From: an uncultured Corynebacterium sp.
GTDB taxonomy: Bacteria > Actinomycetota > Actinomycetes > Mycobacteriales > Mycobacteriaceae
Length of the DNA stretch: 37,576 bases
Direction of reading: 5' to 3'
Assembly: GCA_943913645.1 (NCBI GenBank)
Contig: CALTYZ010000023.1
Span: forward strand, 1-37,576
Each line of letters opens with the position of its first letter. The stretch's first letter is position 1. Of the stretch, positions 14,558-22,086 are shown in pieces. Under the pieces are notes generated by a model. The model was not told where the DNA came from. It saw only the letters and a list, made by a program, of their open reading frames with translations, and ran no database searches. The translations under genes and the position numbers were made by a program.

Positions 14558-16255
14558 CTAGTTGCGGTCTTCGCGCCAGACCTCATTCGTCCACATCGTG
14601 GATAGGGTGAGGGTGCGCGCTCGCTGATCACCCTGGTCGACTCTCCGTCGCCATTGGCGACGCACCCAGCGATCATGGCTGGTCAGAATGACAGTTCCGG
14701 CGAAATCCACCAGTGCCCGCTCGAGTTCTTCTGCGAGCGCAAGCGAGAGGTGGTTGGTTGGCTCGTCGAGCAGCAGGACATCGGGCGGAGCGGCCAAAAC
14801 GATACCGAGTGAAACCCGTCGGCGTTGCCCCAGTGACAGGTCGGCCATGGGTTTATTGACCTGCTCGGTTGAGAGCAGGCCCATCTCCACCAGATCTGGT
14901 ACTTGCCCGTGGGTGCGGTGGGCAAATATTTCTGCTGCGGTCAGTCCCAGGTCCTCCCAGGTGTCATCCTGGGCCAAGCGTGCGACCGTGAGCTCCTCTG
15001 GGATCATCAGCTCACCGTCGAAATCGGTGATGTCACCGTCAAGAATGCGTAGCAGCGTGGACTTACCAGAGCCATTCGGGCCCTCAACCAGAAGGTGTTG
15101 GCCAGGTTGCACTTTGATGCTTAATGGCATGAGCCGGTCGGCTACGGCGAGGTTGCGCGCAGTAACTGCCGGCAGCCCGATCGGGGTTGCTGTGTGTGGC
15201 GGCACACCGCGAAACTGCAGTCGCGGTGGTGGTGCAGGAATTGCAAGACGCTCAAGGGACGCAAGTCGTTTTCCGGCCGCGCGCCGTCGATTTCCGACAG
15301 TTTTTGCAGCCCTGTCCGCATAGAACTTCGCGGCGGCACGGACTTCGGTCTTGTTTTCGTGCGAGTGGAAAACGTCCTCGGCGTTTTGCTCAGCTGCGCG
15401 CTCAAGTCGGGCGCGTTCGTGCTCTTGCGCCGCGTAATCGCTCTCCCAGCGCCGCCGGCGCTCTTCGCGTGCCTGGAGATAATCACTAAACGCCCCGGTA
15501 AATCGCGTCCCCTGGCGGGTGTTTTCCCCATAGCCGCCTTCTGCACCAAGGCCCGGGTCAAGGTCGACAATGCCGTCGCAGACAGTGTCGAGAAAGTAGC
15601 GATCGTGGGACGCTGCGAGCACCGGGCCTTTGAATGCGGTGAGCTCGCTGATTAGGAAATCGACTGCCGCATCGTCAAGATGGTTTGTTGGCTCGTCCAA
15701 CACCATGGCATCGACCGGCCGCAGGAGCAAGGTTGCGAGTGCAAACCGGCGACGTTGCCCGCCAGACATTTCGCCCAGCGGAGTTTCTACGGCAACGTTG
15801 CTCAACCCAAGCCCTGCTAACACGGTAGCGATGCGTGCATCTAGTTCCCACACGCCAGCGTTCTGCGCGCGGGCAAGCGCCCGGTCAAAATCGGCTGCGA
15901 GTTGGCCATCGTGCGGTGAGGCTGCCATCGCTTCTGACAGTGTGGTGATGTCGTGTTCAATTTGGCGCAGCTCCTGTACCGCAGCGTCGAGAAGCGCGCG
16001 CGCCGGCTCATGAAAATCAAGCGACGTTTCCTGAGCAATGAATCCGGTGACGTGTGGGGTGATCACGCTGCCAACATCTGGGGTCAGTTCGCCGGAGATG
16101 ATGTGTAGCAACGTCGACTTACCCGCGCCGTTTTCCCCAATCAACCCGGTGACAGAGCCTGCGGGCACTGCAAAGACGATATTGGTCAAGACACGGTTGC
16201 CCCCCGGGTAGCTGAAAGAAACACCGTCGAGACCAATGTGGTGCGCTGCAACCAT
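14558..16255 (-). CDS. ABC-F family ATPase (duplicated ATP-binding cassettes, no membrane domain)
   Basis: ABC-F proteins act on the ribosome, as translation factors or antibiotic-protection factors, and are not transporters. The 565-residue protein has two nucleotide-binding domains. The first has GENGAGKST at 40-48, the signature MSGGQRRR at 163-170 and DEPTNHLD at 187-194. The second has GPNGSGKST, LSLGQRRR and DEPTNHLS. A charged, Arg/Glu-rich linker (about 255-330), with EERRRRWESDYAAQEHERARLE, corresponds to the interdomain arm. There are no membrane segments. It follows a lipoprotein gene by 30 bases on the same strand, with SD-like GAGAGG repeats just before the ATG. Whether it confers drug resistance cannot be told from sequence. 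Confidence 0.88.
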   Translation of the reverse strand: MVAAHHIGLDGVSFSYPGGNRVLTNIVFAVPAGSVTGLIGENGAGKSTLLHIISGELTPDVGSVITPHVTGFIAQETSLDFHEPARALLDAAVQELRQIEHDITTLSEAMAASPHDGQLAADFDRALARAQNAGVWELDARIATVLAGLGLSNVAVETPLGEMSGGQRRRFALATLLLRPVDAMVLDEPTNHLDDAAVDFLISELTAFKGPVLAASHDRYFLDTVCDGIVDLDPGLGAEGGYGENTRQGTRFTGAFSDYLQAREERRRRWESDYAAQEHERARLERAAEQNAEDVFHSHENKTEVRAAAKFYADRAAKTVGNRRRAAGKRLASLERLAIPAPPPRLQFRGVPPHTATPIGLPAVTARNLAVADRLMPLSIKVQPGQHLLVEGPNGSGKSTLLRILDGDITDFDGELMIPEELTVARLAQDDTWEDLGLTAAEIFAHRTHGQVPDLVEMGLLSTEQVNKPMADLSLGQRRRVSLGIVLAAPPDVLLLDEPTNHLSLALAEELERALVDFAGTVILTSHDRWVRRQWRRRVDQGDQRARTLTLSTMWTNEVWREDRN

Positions 16256-16263
16256 GCTGTGTG

Positions 16264-16290
16264 CCTCTCAGTCCTCTCAGTCCTGTCAGT
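16264..16290 (-). repeat. Three tandem 9-base repeats forming repeated ribosome-site motifs before the ABC-F gene
   Basis: On the + strand CCTCTCAGT occurs twice and CCTGTCAGT once, in tandem. On the coding (-) strand each unit reads ACTGAGAGG or ACTGACAGG, so GAGAGG recurs, the last copy 8 bases before the ATG. The stop codon of the upstream lipoprotein gene lies inside the first unit read. Confidence 0.7.
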
Positions 16291-17293
16291 TATGTGTGTT
16301 TTGGGTGTCGCCGGAGTCGCCCGGGTTATATGCCACTGCGGAGGTGACATCTTGCACCACCCGAGATGCGGAGGCGCCACCAGCATAGAGCAAGCGGGTG
16401 GTCACATTGACGTGTCCTGCGGTGGGCAGAGGCTCGCGCAGGTCGATGGTCAATTCCCCGTCCGAGGTAGTGGAAGTACCGTCCACCGTCAGCGTTTGCC
16501 CATCGAGATCCCCGGCAACCTCATTGTCAATGCGGAGGGAGCGCTCTACAGGTCGCTGTTCAACCTCGGCGCTGAGCTGGAGTTGGTTACCGTCATCGCC
16601 GGTGATATCGGTAACTGTATAAGTGGTGGTTCGAATGAGCGAACTTTCGCCGGGTGTGCGGGTAGTCACTTCCCATTGGCCGCCAAGTCCGACCGCCTGA
16701 TCAGGAAAGACCACTGTAGTCGACATTGCGGCGAGCAACGCCTGCTCTACTACCTGACGCCCGGCTTCAGGTGACTCGGGTGCGGGAAGCATCTTCACCC
16801 GCGAGATCGCTCCGGTCTCAGACGCCCACCAGCGCAGCAAAAAGCCCTCATTGGATGCAACCTGCTGGCCAAGGTTGAGATCCGAGTGCGAACCGGCGCC
16901 TGCTTCCAGCTGGACGCTGCGGTGATCTGGTTCGGTGTTGATGCTCGGGCAGCTGATGCGCACAGGCACTGTGGTCTCAAGCACCTCACCGCCGGCCGGT
17001 GCTTCAGCTGCGGCCTCGACACCCTTGGCCAACACGGTTTGCTCGATGCCACCGGCCACGCTGACCGTTGCCGCTAAGCTATCGCCTGCTTGCGGCGGGC
17101 ATGCAGTGTCGGTGTAGCGCAGTCGGCGGGGGTTCTCACCGGGCGAGAGCACGCGCACCTCGGGTGCCTCCACCGTAAACTCAGGGACGTCAGCCAGGGG
17201 GTCTGATTGCCGTGTGCAGCCGCTCAGGCTCAGCGACACGACAAGTGCCGCCAATACCGCCATCGGGCGCGCAAGAACCACCTTGGTAACCAC
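16286..17293 (-). CDS. Predicted lipoprotein of unknown function
   Basis: I do not recognise a named family with confidence. The 335-residue product has a signal peptide (VTKVVLARPMAVLAALVVSL) ending in the lipobox LSGC with Cys26, so it should be lipid-anchored on the outer face of the membrane. The remainder has no membrane segment and is rich in beta-type sequence: repeated Thr/Val strands such as TVTDITGDDGNQLQLSAEVEQRPV and TLTVDGTSTTSDGELTIDLREPLP. The GTG at 17293 is chosen because a TAGGTT hexamer lies exactly six bases upstream, the leaderless pattern of this window. It precedes the ABC-F gene by 30 bases and is probably co-transcribed with it. It is divergent from lspA, whose product would process it. 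Confidence 0.72.
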   Translation of the reverse strand: MVTKVVLARPMAVLAALVVSLSLSGCTRQSDPLADVPEFTVEAPEVRVLSPGENPRRLRYTDTACPPQAGDSLAATVSVAGGIEQTVLAKGVEAAAEAPAGGEVLETTVPVRISCPSINTEPDHRSVQLEAGAGSHSDLNLGQQVASNEGFLLRWWASETGAISRVKMLPAPESPEAGRQVVEQALLAAMSTTVVFPDQAVGLGGQWEVTTRTPGESSLIRTTTYTVTDITGDDGNQLQLSAEVEQRPVERSLRIDNEVAGDLDGQTLTVDGTSTTSDGELTIDLREPLPTAGHVNVTTRLLYAGGASASRVVQDVTSAVAYNPGDSGDTQNTHN

Positions 17294-17299
17294 CCTTTG

Positions 17300-17305
17300 A
17301 ACCTA
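17300..17305 (-). promoter_or_regulatory. -10 hexamer of the 16286-17293 lipoprotein gene (leaderless start)
   Basis: On the - strand TAGGTT is followed by CAAAGG and then the GTG at 17293. The only ribosome-site-like bases touch the GTG directly and are badly spaced. Confidence 0.55.
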
Positions 17306-17377
17306 CCGCAGACCGTGTCGGCTTTAGGCACCCGCATCCAAAGCGCGTGGCCGTCAGAGCAGCGGCGGGGGTTCGGC

Positions 17378-17383
17378 TAAAGT
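17378..17383 (+). promoter_or_regulatory. -10 hexamer of lspA (leaderless start)
   Basis: TAAAGT is followed by ATTGCG and then GTG at 17390. No Shine-Dalgarno motif is present. This supports the GTG start over the ATG codons that follow it. Confidence 0.55.
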
Positions 17384-17389
17384 ATTGCG

Positions 17390-17926
17390 GTGATGATGAC
17401 AGGGATGACAGAGAGTCCACAGGCCCCGCGGCCCCGCACGGATCACCCGGCCTCTCGCACCTACTTCCTGCCGGTGGCGGCCACCATGGTCGGCGTTGCG
17501 CTGCTTGACCAGATAGTCAAACAAATCATGCTCACCTGGCTTGAGCCCGGGGAGGCAGTGGCGGTTATCGGCGACTGGTTTCGGTTCTACCTCCTGTTCA
17601 ACCCAGGGGCGGCGTTTTCCATGGGGCAGAATTTCACCTGGGTGTTCACCGGCATCCAATTGGTTTTCGTCGTGGGTTCTCTCATCGCCGCGCCGCGGCT
17701 GACCAGCCCGTGGGAAGCCCTCGGTGTTGCGCTGATCGCAGGAGGGGCGCTCGGCAACCTCTGCGACCGGCTGTTTCGCGAACCGGGTTTTTGGTTTGGC
17801 CACGTGGTTGACTACATCTCTGTGGGAAACTTCGCGGTATTCAACCTCGCAGACGCCTGCATTAGCGTTGGCGTCGCCGTGTTCGTCGTCGCCATGTTCG
17901 CCCAGGAGTTCAGGTCACAGCGATGA
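17390..17926 (+). CDS. lspA: LspA, lipoprotein signal peptidase II
   Basis: LspA is the aspartic membrane protease that cuts the signal peptide from prolipoproteins after lipidation. The 178-residue protein has four hydrophobic segments (about 26-45, 64-78, 86-104 and 146-171). The catalytic aspartates are Asp126 in GNLCDRL and Asp155 in FNLADACIS, and NPGAAFSM corresponds to the family NxGAAF motif. A hydrophilic N-terminal tail of about 24 residues is longer than in E. coli. The stop codon overlaps the rluD start (ATGA at 17923-17926), so the two are coupled. Likely local substrates are the three lipoproteins encoded in this window. Confidence 0.95.
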   Translation: MMMTGMTESPQAPRPRTDHPASRTYFLPVAATMVGVALLDQIVKQIMLTWLEPGEAVAVIGDWFRFYLLFNPGAAFSMGQNFTWVFTGIQLVFVVGSLIAAPRLTSPWEALGVALIAGGALGNLCDRLFREPGFWFGHVVDYISVGNFAVFNLADACISVGVAVFVVAMFAQEFRSQR

Positions 17927-18852
17927 GTGGTGAGTTTCGATCACTGCCCGTGCCTGAAGGGCTGGCCGGGATGCGCGTCGACGCGGCGCTAGCCAAGTTG
18001 TTTGGAGTTTCGCGCACAGTGGCAGCAGAGATGATCCGCGCCGGTGATGTGATGATTAATGCCCACCCGGTCACCAAGTCTGACCGTGTGAGTCCCGGCG
18101 CCCTGTTGGAAGCTACGCTGCCGCAGCCTCCAGCCGCCCCGGAACCGGTGGTTGAGCACGTTGAAGGACTGCGCATCCTCTACCAGGATGATGATGTCAT
18201 CGCAGTCGACAAGCCTGTTGGGGTTGCCGCCCACCCCACCTTGGGTTGGGAAGGCCCGACGGTAGTCGGTGGGCTGCAAGCAATGGGTTTTACCTTGCCT
18301 GACGCAGGTCCGCCTGAGCGCAAGGGAATCGTGCAACGCCTTGATGTGGGAACTTCGGGAGTCATGGTTGTTGCGGCGAGCGTATCCGGGTACTCGGTGC
18401 TCAAACGCGCGTTCAAGGAGCGCACTGTGGATAAGACCTACCACGCCCTGGTGCAAGGCTTACCTGATCCGATTGTGGGCACGGTGGATGCTCCGATTGG
18501 GCGCCACCCGTCGTCTGGGTGGAAGTTCGCTGTCACAGATGACGGCCGGCGTAGTATCACGCACTACGAGGTCAGCGAAGCGTTTCGTCATGCGAGCTTG
18601 CTTGAGGTGCATCTTGAGACGGGCCGTACCCATCAGATCCGTGTGCACATGTCGGCCATTGGGCACCCATGCGTAGGGGATCCGATGTACGGCTGCGACC
18701 CAAACTTGGCGCGTGAATTGGGCCTGAAACGTCAGTGGCTGCATGCGACGAAGCTAGGATTTGCTCACCCGCGCACGGGCGATTACCTCGAGGTCGAATC
18801 GCCGTACCCGCCAGATCTCCAGCACGCGCTTGATGTGCTGCGGCAGAGCTAA
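17923..18852 (+). CDS. rluD: RluA/RluD-family rRNA pseudouridine synthase
   Basis: This enzyme isomerises specific uridines in RNA, most likely 23S rRNA, to pseudouridine. The 309-residue protein has an S4 RNA-binding domain at about 14-75 (GMRVDAALAKLFGVSRTVAAEMIRAGDVMIN) and the catalytic domain from about 83. The catalytic aspartate is Asp141 in QRLDVGTSG; the common His of HRLD is Gln here. TGRTHQIRVHMS and GDPMYG follow as conserved motifs. The gene overlaps lspA by 4 bases and is followed 4 bases later by a membrane-anchored protein gene. The lspA-rluD pairing is a standard one. The symbol is by family; the exact target uridines are not readable from sequence. Confidence 0.9.
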   Translation: MSGEFRSLPVPEGLAGMRVDAALAKLFGVSRTVAAEMIRAGDVMINAHPVTKSDRVSPGALLEATLPQPPAAPEPVVEHVEGLRILYQDDDVIAVDKPVGVAAHPTLGWEGPTVVGGLQAMGFTLPDAGPPERKGIVQRLDVGTSGVMVVAASVSGYSVLKRAFKERTVDKTYHALVQGLPDPIVGTVDAPIGRHPSSGWKFAVTDDGRRSITHYEVSEAFRHASLLEVHLETGRTHQIRVHMSAIGHPCVGDPMYGCDPNLARELGLKRQWLHATKLGFAHPRTGDYLEVESPYPPDLQHALDVLRQS

Positions 18853-18856
18853 CCGC

Positions 18857-19432
18857 ATGCGGGCACTGGCGGTGAACGCAGTGAATATGACCGCAGCTGT
18901 GTTTGGTGTTGCACTCGTTGTCCTTGGGGTGACTGCGATCGGCATGCGTACACCTGCGCAGCAGCCCGGAGTGCAAGGCGACATGCTTGGTCCGCAGCCC
19001 GGTGAGCAGATGGCAGACTACGTGGCGCGAGCTGAGGTGTCGTTGCAGGACGCAGGAGCGCAGTCCGCGTATGCGCTGGTCACGTATGATGCTCCGTGCG
19101 ATCCGGCTACGGCTGCGCAGCTGGTGCGTATCGTCGCTCGCGTCGACGCACTGTTGCTTGTCGACGTCCCCGCCCACCCAATCCCCGAACCCACCGGCGA
19201 TGAGGATCGCGCAGACGTCTTCGCGCGCGAAGCTCAGCGGGCGGCGCAGCGCGCGCAGGCCAACAGTGTGACGTTGAGCCCTGTGTCAATCGGCGCTGTG
19301 GTGGTACACGCACCTGGCGAGGATCTCCGCGCGATTGCTGAGCAGGAGGGCGTACGCGCGGTCGAGGTGTTGCCTACAGATGCCATATGGGGAACGTTTG
19401 GTATCACCGCCATCGCTGGATCTGTGAATTAG
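18857..19432 (+). CDS. Membrane-anchored protein of unknown function
   Basis: I do not recognise this gene. The ATG at 18857, four bases after the rluD stop, is preferred because it places a single hydrophobic segment (about residues 9-29, VNMTAAVFGVALVVLGVTAIG) near the N-terminus; longer in-frame starts would lie inside rluD. The remaining roughly 160 residues are predicted to be extracytoplasmic, with alternating helix and strand sequence (VARVDALLLVDVPAHPIP, IGAVVVHAPGEDLRAIAEQEGVRAVEVLP). The final AIWGTFGITAIAGSVN is hydrophobic and might form a second short membrane contact. The position as third gene in the lspA-rluD operon suggests housekeeping envelope work, but no function can be claimed. 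Confidence 0.72.
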   Translation: MRALAVNAVNMTAAVFGVALVVLGVTAIGMRTPAQQPGVQGDMLGPQPGEQMADYVARAEVSLQDAGAQSAYALVTYDAPCDPATAAQLVRIVARVDALLLVDVPAHPIPEPTGDEDRADVFAREAQRAAQRAQANSVTLSPVSIGAVVVHAPGEDLRAIAEQEGVRAVEVLPTDAIWGTFGITAIAGSVN

Positions 19433-19568
19433 CTTAGACTTGTGGTTTTTGATAGGGGATCTTCAGGCTACGTCGTGTAGCATCGCGATAAGTTGCGTGC
19501 CCAGCGCTGAGTTTTCGCTGCGCGCCAGTGCGGAACTATCAATCCAACGTGATGAATGAGGAGTTACC
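19433..19568. other. Intergenic region upstream of the MacAB-like exporter operon
   Basis: This 136-base gap has no gene. TAGCAT at 19478-19483 is a possible -10 but has no -35 at a good distance. Together with the GAGGAG site before the TTG at 19569, this would give a leader of about 80 bases. Confidence 0.4.
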
Positions 19569-21311
19569 TTGGCCGGTCCCATTTGGAAACGCTCTCGCCG
19601 CTCGCGATTGGCTTTGGCAATGCTTGCGTCTGTTGGTTTGCTTGCAACTTCCTGCGGGACGGGGGGCTTCGATGGTGGTAAAGACGCTGAAGGCTTAGCG
19701 GCCGGTGATTACACTATTGCCAGCGCAGACGGGGTCGTTAGCAGTGTGGTGGTCAACGGTAAAATTGCCCCAGTTCGTGCGGTGAATATCACCACCAAAC
19801 TGCAGTCTGAGGTTGAGCGTGTGGCGGTGGCACCTGGGGACCGTGTGCAGGCGGAACAGCATCTTGCCTCAATGAACACTGAACAGCTTGAGCGCCAACT
19901 CGCTATCCAGGAAAAGCAGCAGGCTAACGCACAGGCTGATGCGATGCAAAGCGTGGAGCAGGCCCAGGCCCAGCTGAATGCGTTGGACGAGAGCATCAAC
20001 AACGGCACCAATCCAACGATCCGTCAGGCGCAAACTCAGCTCAATCAAGCGCAGGCGGCGTACAACGCTGCGGCAGGCGGAGGCCGAATGGTCACGCGTG
20101 CAGTTCGGGTAGCCACCCAGCTGGCAGGCCATGTTGCTCCGCAGATCCTAGCTGCCGGTGGGCGTGACACATCAGGTCATTCTTTCCCGACAGGGCAGGC
20201 GCTTCCTGGTGCGCCGGGGATGAACGGTGAACAGGGGCGACAGGTGGCAGCGTTGCCTGAGATGCCCGGAGCTCCCGAAGAGCAAGGCTATCCGGGTGCT
20301 GATATGGCAGGCCCGAATGTGCCCGGTGGGGGCGCGGCAATGAGCGTTGATGAAGCATATGCTGCGTTAGAGGATGCGAAGGCGAATCTCGCTGCCGCAC
20401 GCGCGCAGGTAGAGCAGGAACGTCTACAGCTGCAAGGGCAGGTCGACTCCGCATGGCGGCAGGCTGAGCTAGCTCAACTAGACACAGGCGACGGCAATCT
20501 CGAATTTCAGGTACAAGAGGCGACGATCTACTCGCCGATCGCTGGAATCGTGACCAGTGTGGACGTGCACGAGGGCGACATCCCGCAGGGTAAATTGCTC
20601 AGCATTGCTGATGATTCCCGTTTGCTGATTCGCGCCGACGTCCGCGAAGCGGATGTGACTTCAGTGCAAAAGGGCAACCGGGTGACCTTCACCTCGACTG
20701 CGACCGGCAAGCAGGAATACACCGGCAAAGTCACCCGCATCTCGCCGGCCAACCTGGGCGCAGAATCGACCATGGGTTCTGGGGCGGGGGCTGCAGCGGC
20801 GATGCCCGCTCAGATGGGCAGTGAGTCGAGTTCTTCGGTGACCTTCCCGGTAGAAATCGAGGTCACGGGCAGTACCGAAGGCCTGCTTTTAGGCGGCAGT
20901 GTCCGGGCCGAAATTATCACTCAGGAATCAGCCAACGCGGTCGCTGTGCCACGTGACGCTATTTACGAGGATGAGGGCAAAAAGAAAGTGCTCGTCCTCG
21001 CCACTGATGGGGATGATTCCCGCTCGGGAACACTCGAAGAACGCACGGTGGAGACCGGGACTGAAAACGACGTTGATGTTGCTGTAACCGGTGGAGAGCT
21101 CAAACCCGGTGACATCGTGATTAACTGGGTTGATACGTACCGCGGCCGCGTTGGTGAAAAGGTGGCGATCACAGATCCAGGGTTCAACCCAGAGGCCGTG
21201 CAGTCAGCGAAAAAACCAACGGCGAAAACAACCGCGACCGTGACACAGACCAGCACCAGGCAAGAGGTGCCAGAAACGACCGCTGACGCCAACCCGAACT
21301 CAGGGGATTAG
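19569..21311 (+). CDS. HlyD/MacA-type membrane-fusion adaptor, predicted lipoprotein
   Basis: This is the periplasmic-adaptor component of an ABC exporter; it starts a three-gene unit with an ATPase and a MacB-type permease. The TTG start at 19569 has GAGGAG five bases upstream. Residues 1-29 form a signal peptide (KRSRRSRLALAMLASVGLL) with a probable lipobox ATSC at Cys29. The barrel/lipoyl half begins at about 50 and the first coiled-coil arm covers about 100-168. A Pro/Gly/Met-rich stretch covers about 168-258, the second arm about 259-305, and the lipoyl return (ATIYSPIAGIVTSVDVHEGD) about 318-337. A beta-barrel domain and a Thr-rich tail follow. At 580 residues it is longer than typical MacA (about 370). 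The cargo is unknown. Confidence 0.85.
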   Translation: MAGPIWKRSRRSRLALAMLASVGLLATSCGTGGFDGGKDAEGLAAGDYTIASADGVVSSVVVNGKIAPVRAVNITTKLQSEVERVAVAPGDRVQAEQHLASMNTEQLERQLAIQEKQQANAQADAMQSVEQAQAQLNALDESINNGTNPTIRQAQTQLNQAQAAYNAAAGGGRMVTRAVRVATQLAGHVAPQILAAGGRDTSGHSFPTGQALPGAPGMNGEQGRQVAALPEMPGAPEEQGYPGADMAGPNVPGGGAAMSVDEAYAALEDAKANLAAARAQVEQERLQLQGQVDSAWRQAELAQLDTGDGNLEFQVQEATIYSPIAGIVTSVDVHEGDIPQGKLLSIADDSRLLIRADVREADVTSVQKGNRVTFTSTATGKQEYTGKVTRISPANLGAESTMGSGAGAAAAMPAQMGSESSSSVTFPVEIEVTGSTEGLLLGGSVRAEIITQESANAVAVPRDAIYEDEGKKKVLVLATDGDDSRSGTLEERTVETGTENDVDVAVTGGELKPGDIVINWVDTYRGRVGEKVAITDPGFNPEAVQSAKKPTAKTTATVTQTSTRQEVPETTADANPNSGD

Positions 21312-21314
21312 CCG

Positions 21315-22085
21315 TTGAGCACCGCGAATCCTCCGCAGGAACAGCTAGTGGCCGGGGCGGATCTTGCCGGTTCCAGGTTGCTCATCGACATGCGTAACTT
21401 GGTGAAAACCTACAACATTGGCGAGCCGAGCGAAATCACCGTTTTGCACGGTATTGACTTTTTTGCAGAGCAACATGAGTTCGTCTCTATCGTCGGGCCG
21501 TCGGGTGGCGGTAAATCTACTTTGATGAATCTAGTTGGCATGCTTGATCGCCCGACGGAAGGCGCGTACGCATTCAACGGTGAGCCAGTGTATGCAAAGT
21601 CGGACAAGGAGCTTGCAGCATACCGCAGCCGTAACATCGGCTTCGTTTTTCAAAACTTCAACCTCATCGGCCGCATGAATGCCCTGCAAAATGTGGCGAT
21701 GCCGATGATGTACGCCGGAGTAGAGAAGAAAGCACGCGAGACGCGAGCCGAGGAGCTGCTCGGCATGATGGGGATGGGTGATCGTATCCACCACAATCCA
21801 AATGAGCTTTCAGGTGGGCAGAAGCAGCGCGTCGCGATCGCCAGAGCACTAGCAAATGACCCAGGCCTTTTGCTCGCCGATGAGCCGACTGGGGCGCTCG
21901 ATTCGAAAACGGGCCGCCTTGTTATGGACCTCTTCCACCAGCTACACGATGATCTGGGTAAAGCGATTGTGCTCATCACGCACAACCCTGATCTAGCCGA
22001 AGAAACAGAACGCGTCGTAGAAATCATTGACGGACACATATCCGGCATCCGGACGCCGTCCGGTGTGCGCAGCGGGGAGGTCTGA
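21315..22085 (+). CDS. ABC exporter ATPase, MacB/LolD-like
   Basis: This subunit hydrolyses ATP to drive the adjacent MacB-type permease. The 256-residue protein has the Walker A motif GPSGGGKST (about 59-67), a Q-loop in FVFQNFNLIGRMNALQNV, the signature LSGGQKQR (about 164-171) and the Walker B/D-loop LLADEPTGALDSKTG, with the switch His in VLITHNPD. The spacing and the EPTGALDS wording are typical of the MacB/LolD/FtsE group. TTG at 21315 is taken as the start because an AGGGGA site is 7 bases upstream inside the end of the adaptor gene. A later ATG at 21390 would still keep the whole cassette domain. It is one base from the permease gene. Confidence 0.9.
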   Translation: MSTANPPQEQLVAGADLAGSRLLIDMRNLVKTYNIGEPSEITVLHGIDFFAEQHEFVSIVGPSGGGKSTLMNLVGMLDRPTEGAYAFNGEPVYAKSDKELAAYRSRNIGFVFQNFNLIGRMNALQNVAMPMMYAGVEKKARETRAEELLGMMGMGDRIHHNPNELSGGQKQRVAIARALANDPGLLLADEPTGALDSKTGRLVMDLFHQLHDDLGKAIVLITHNPDLAEETERVVEIIDGHISGIRTPSGVRSGEV

Positions 22086-22086
22086 C

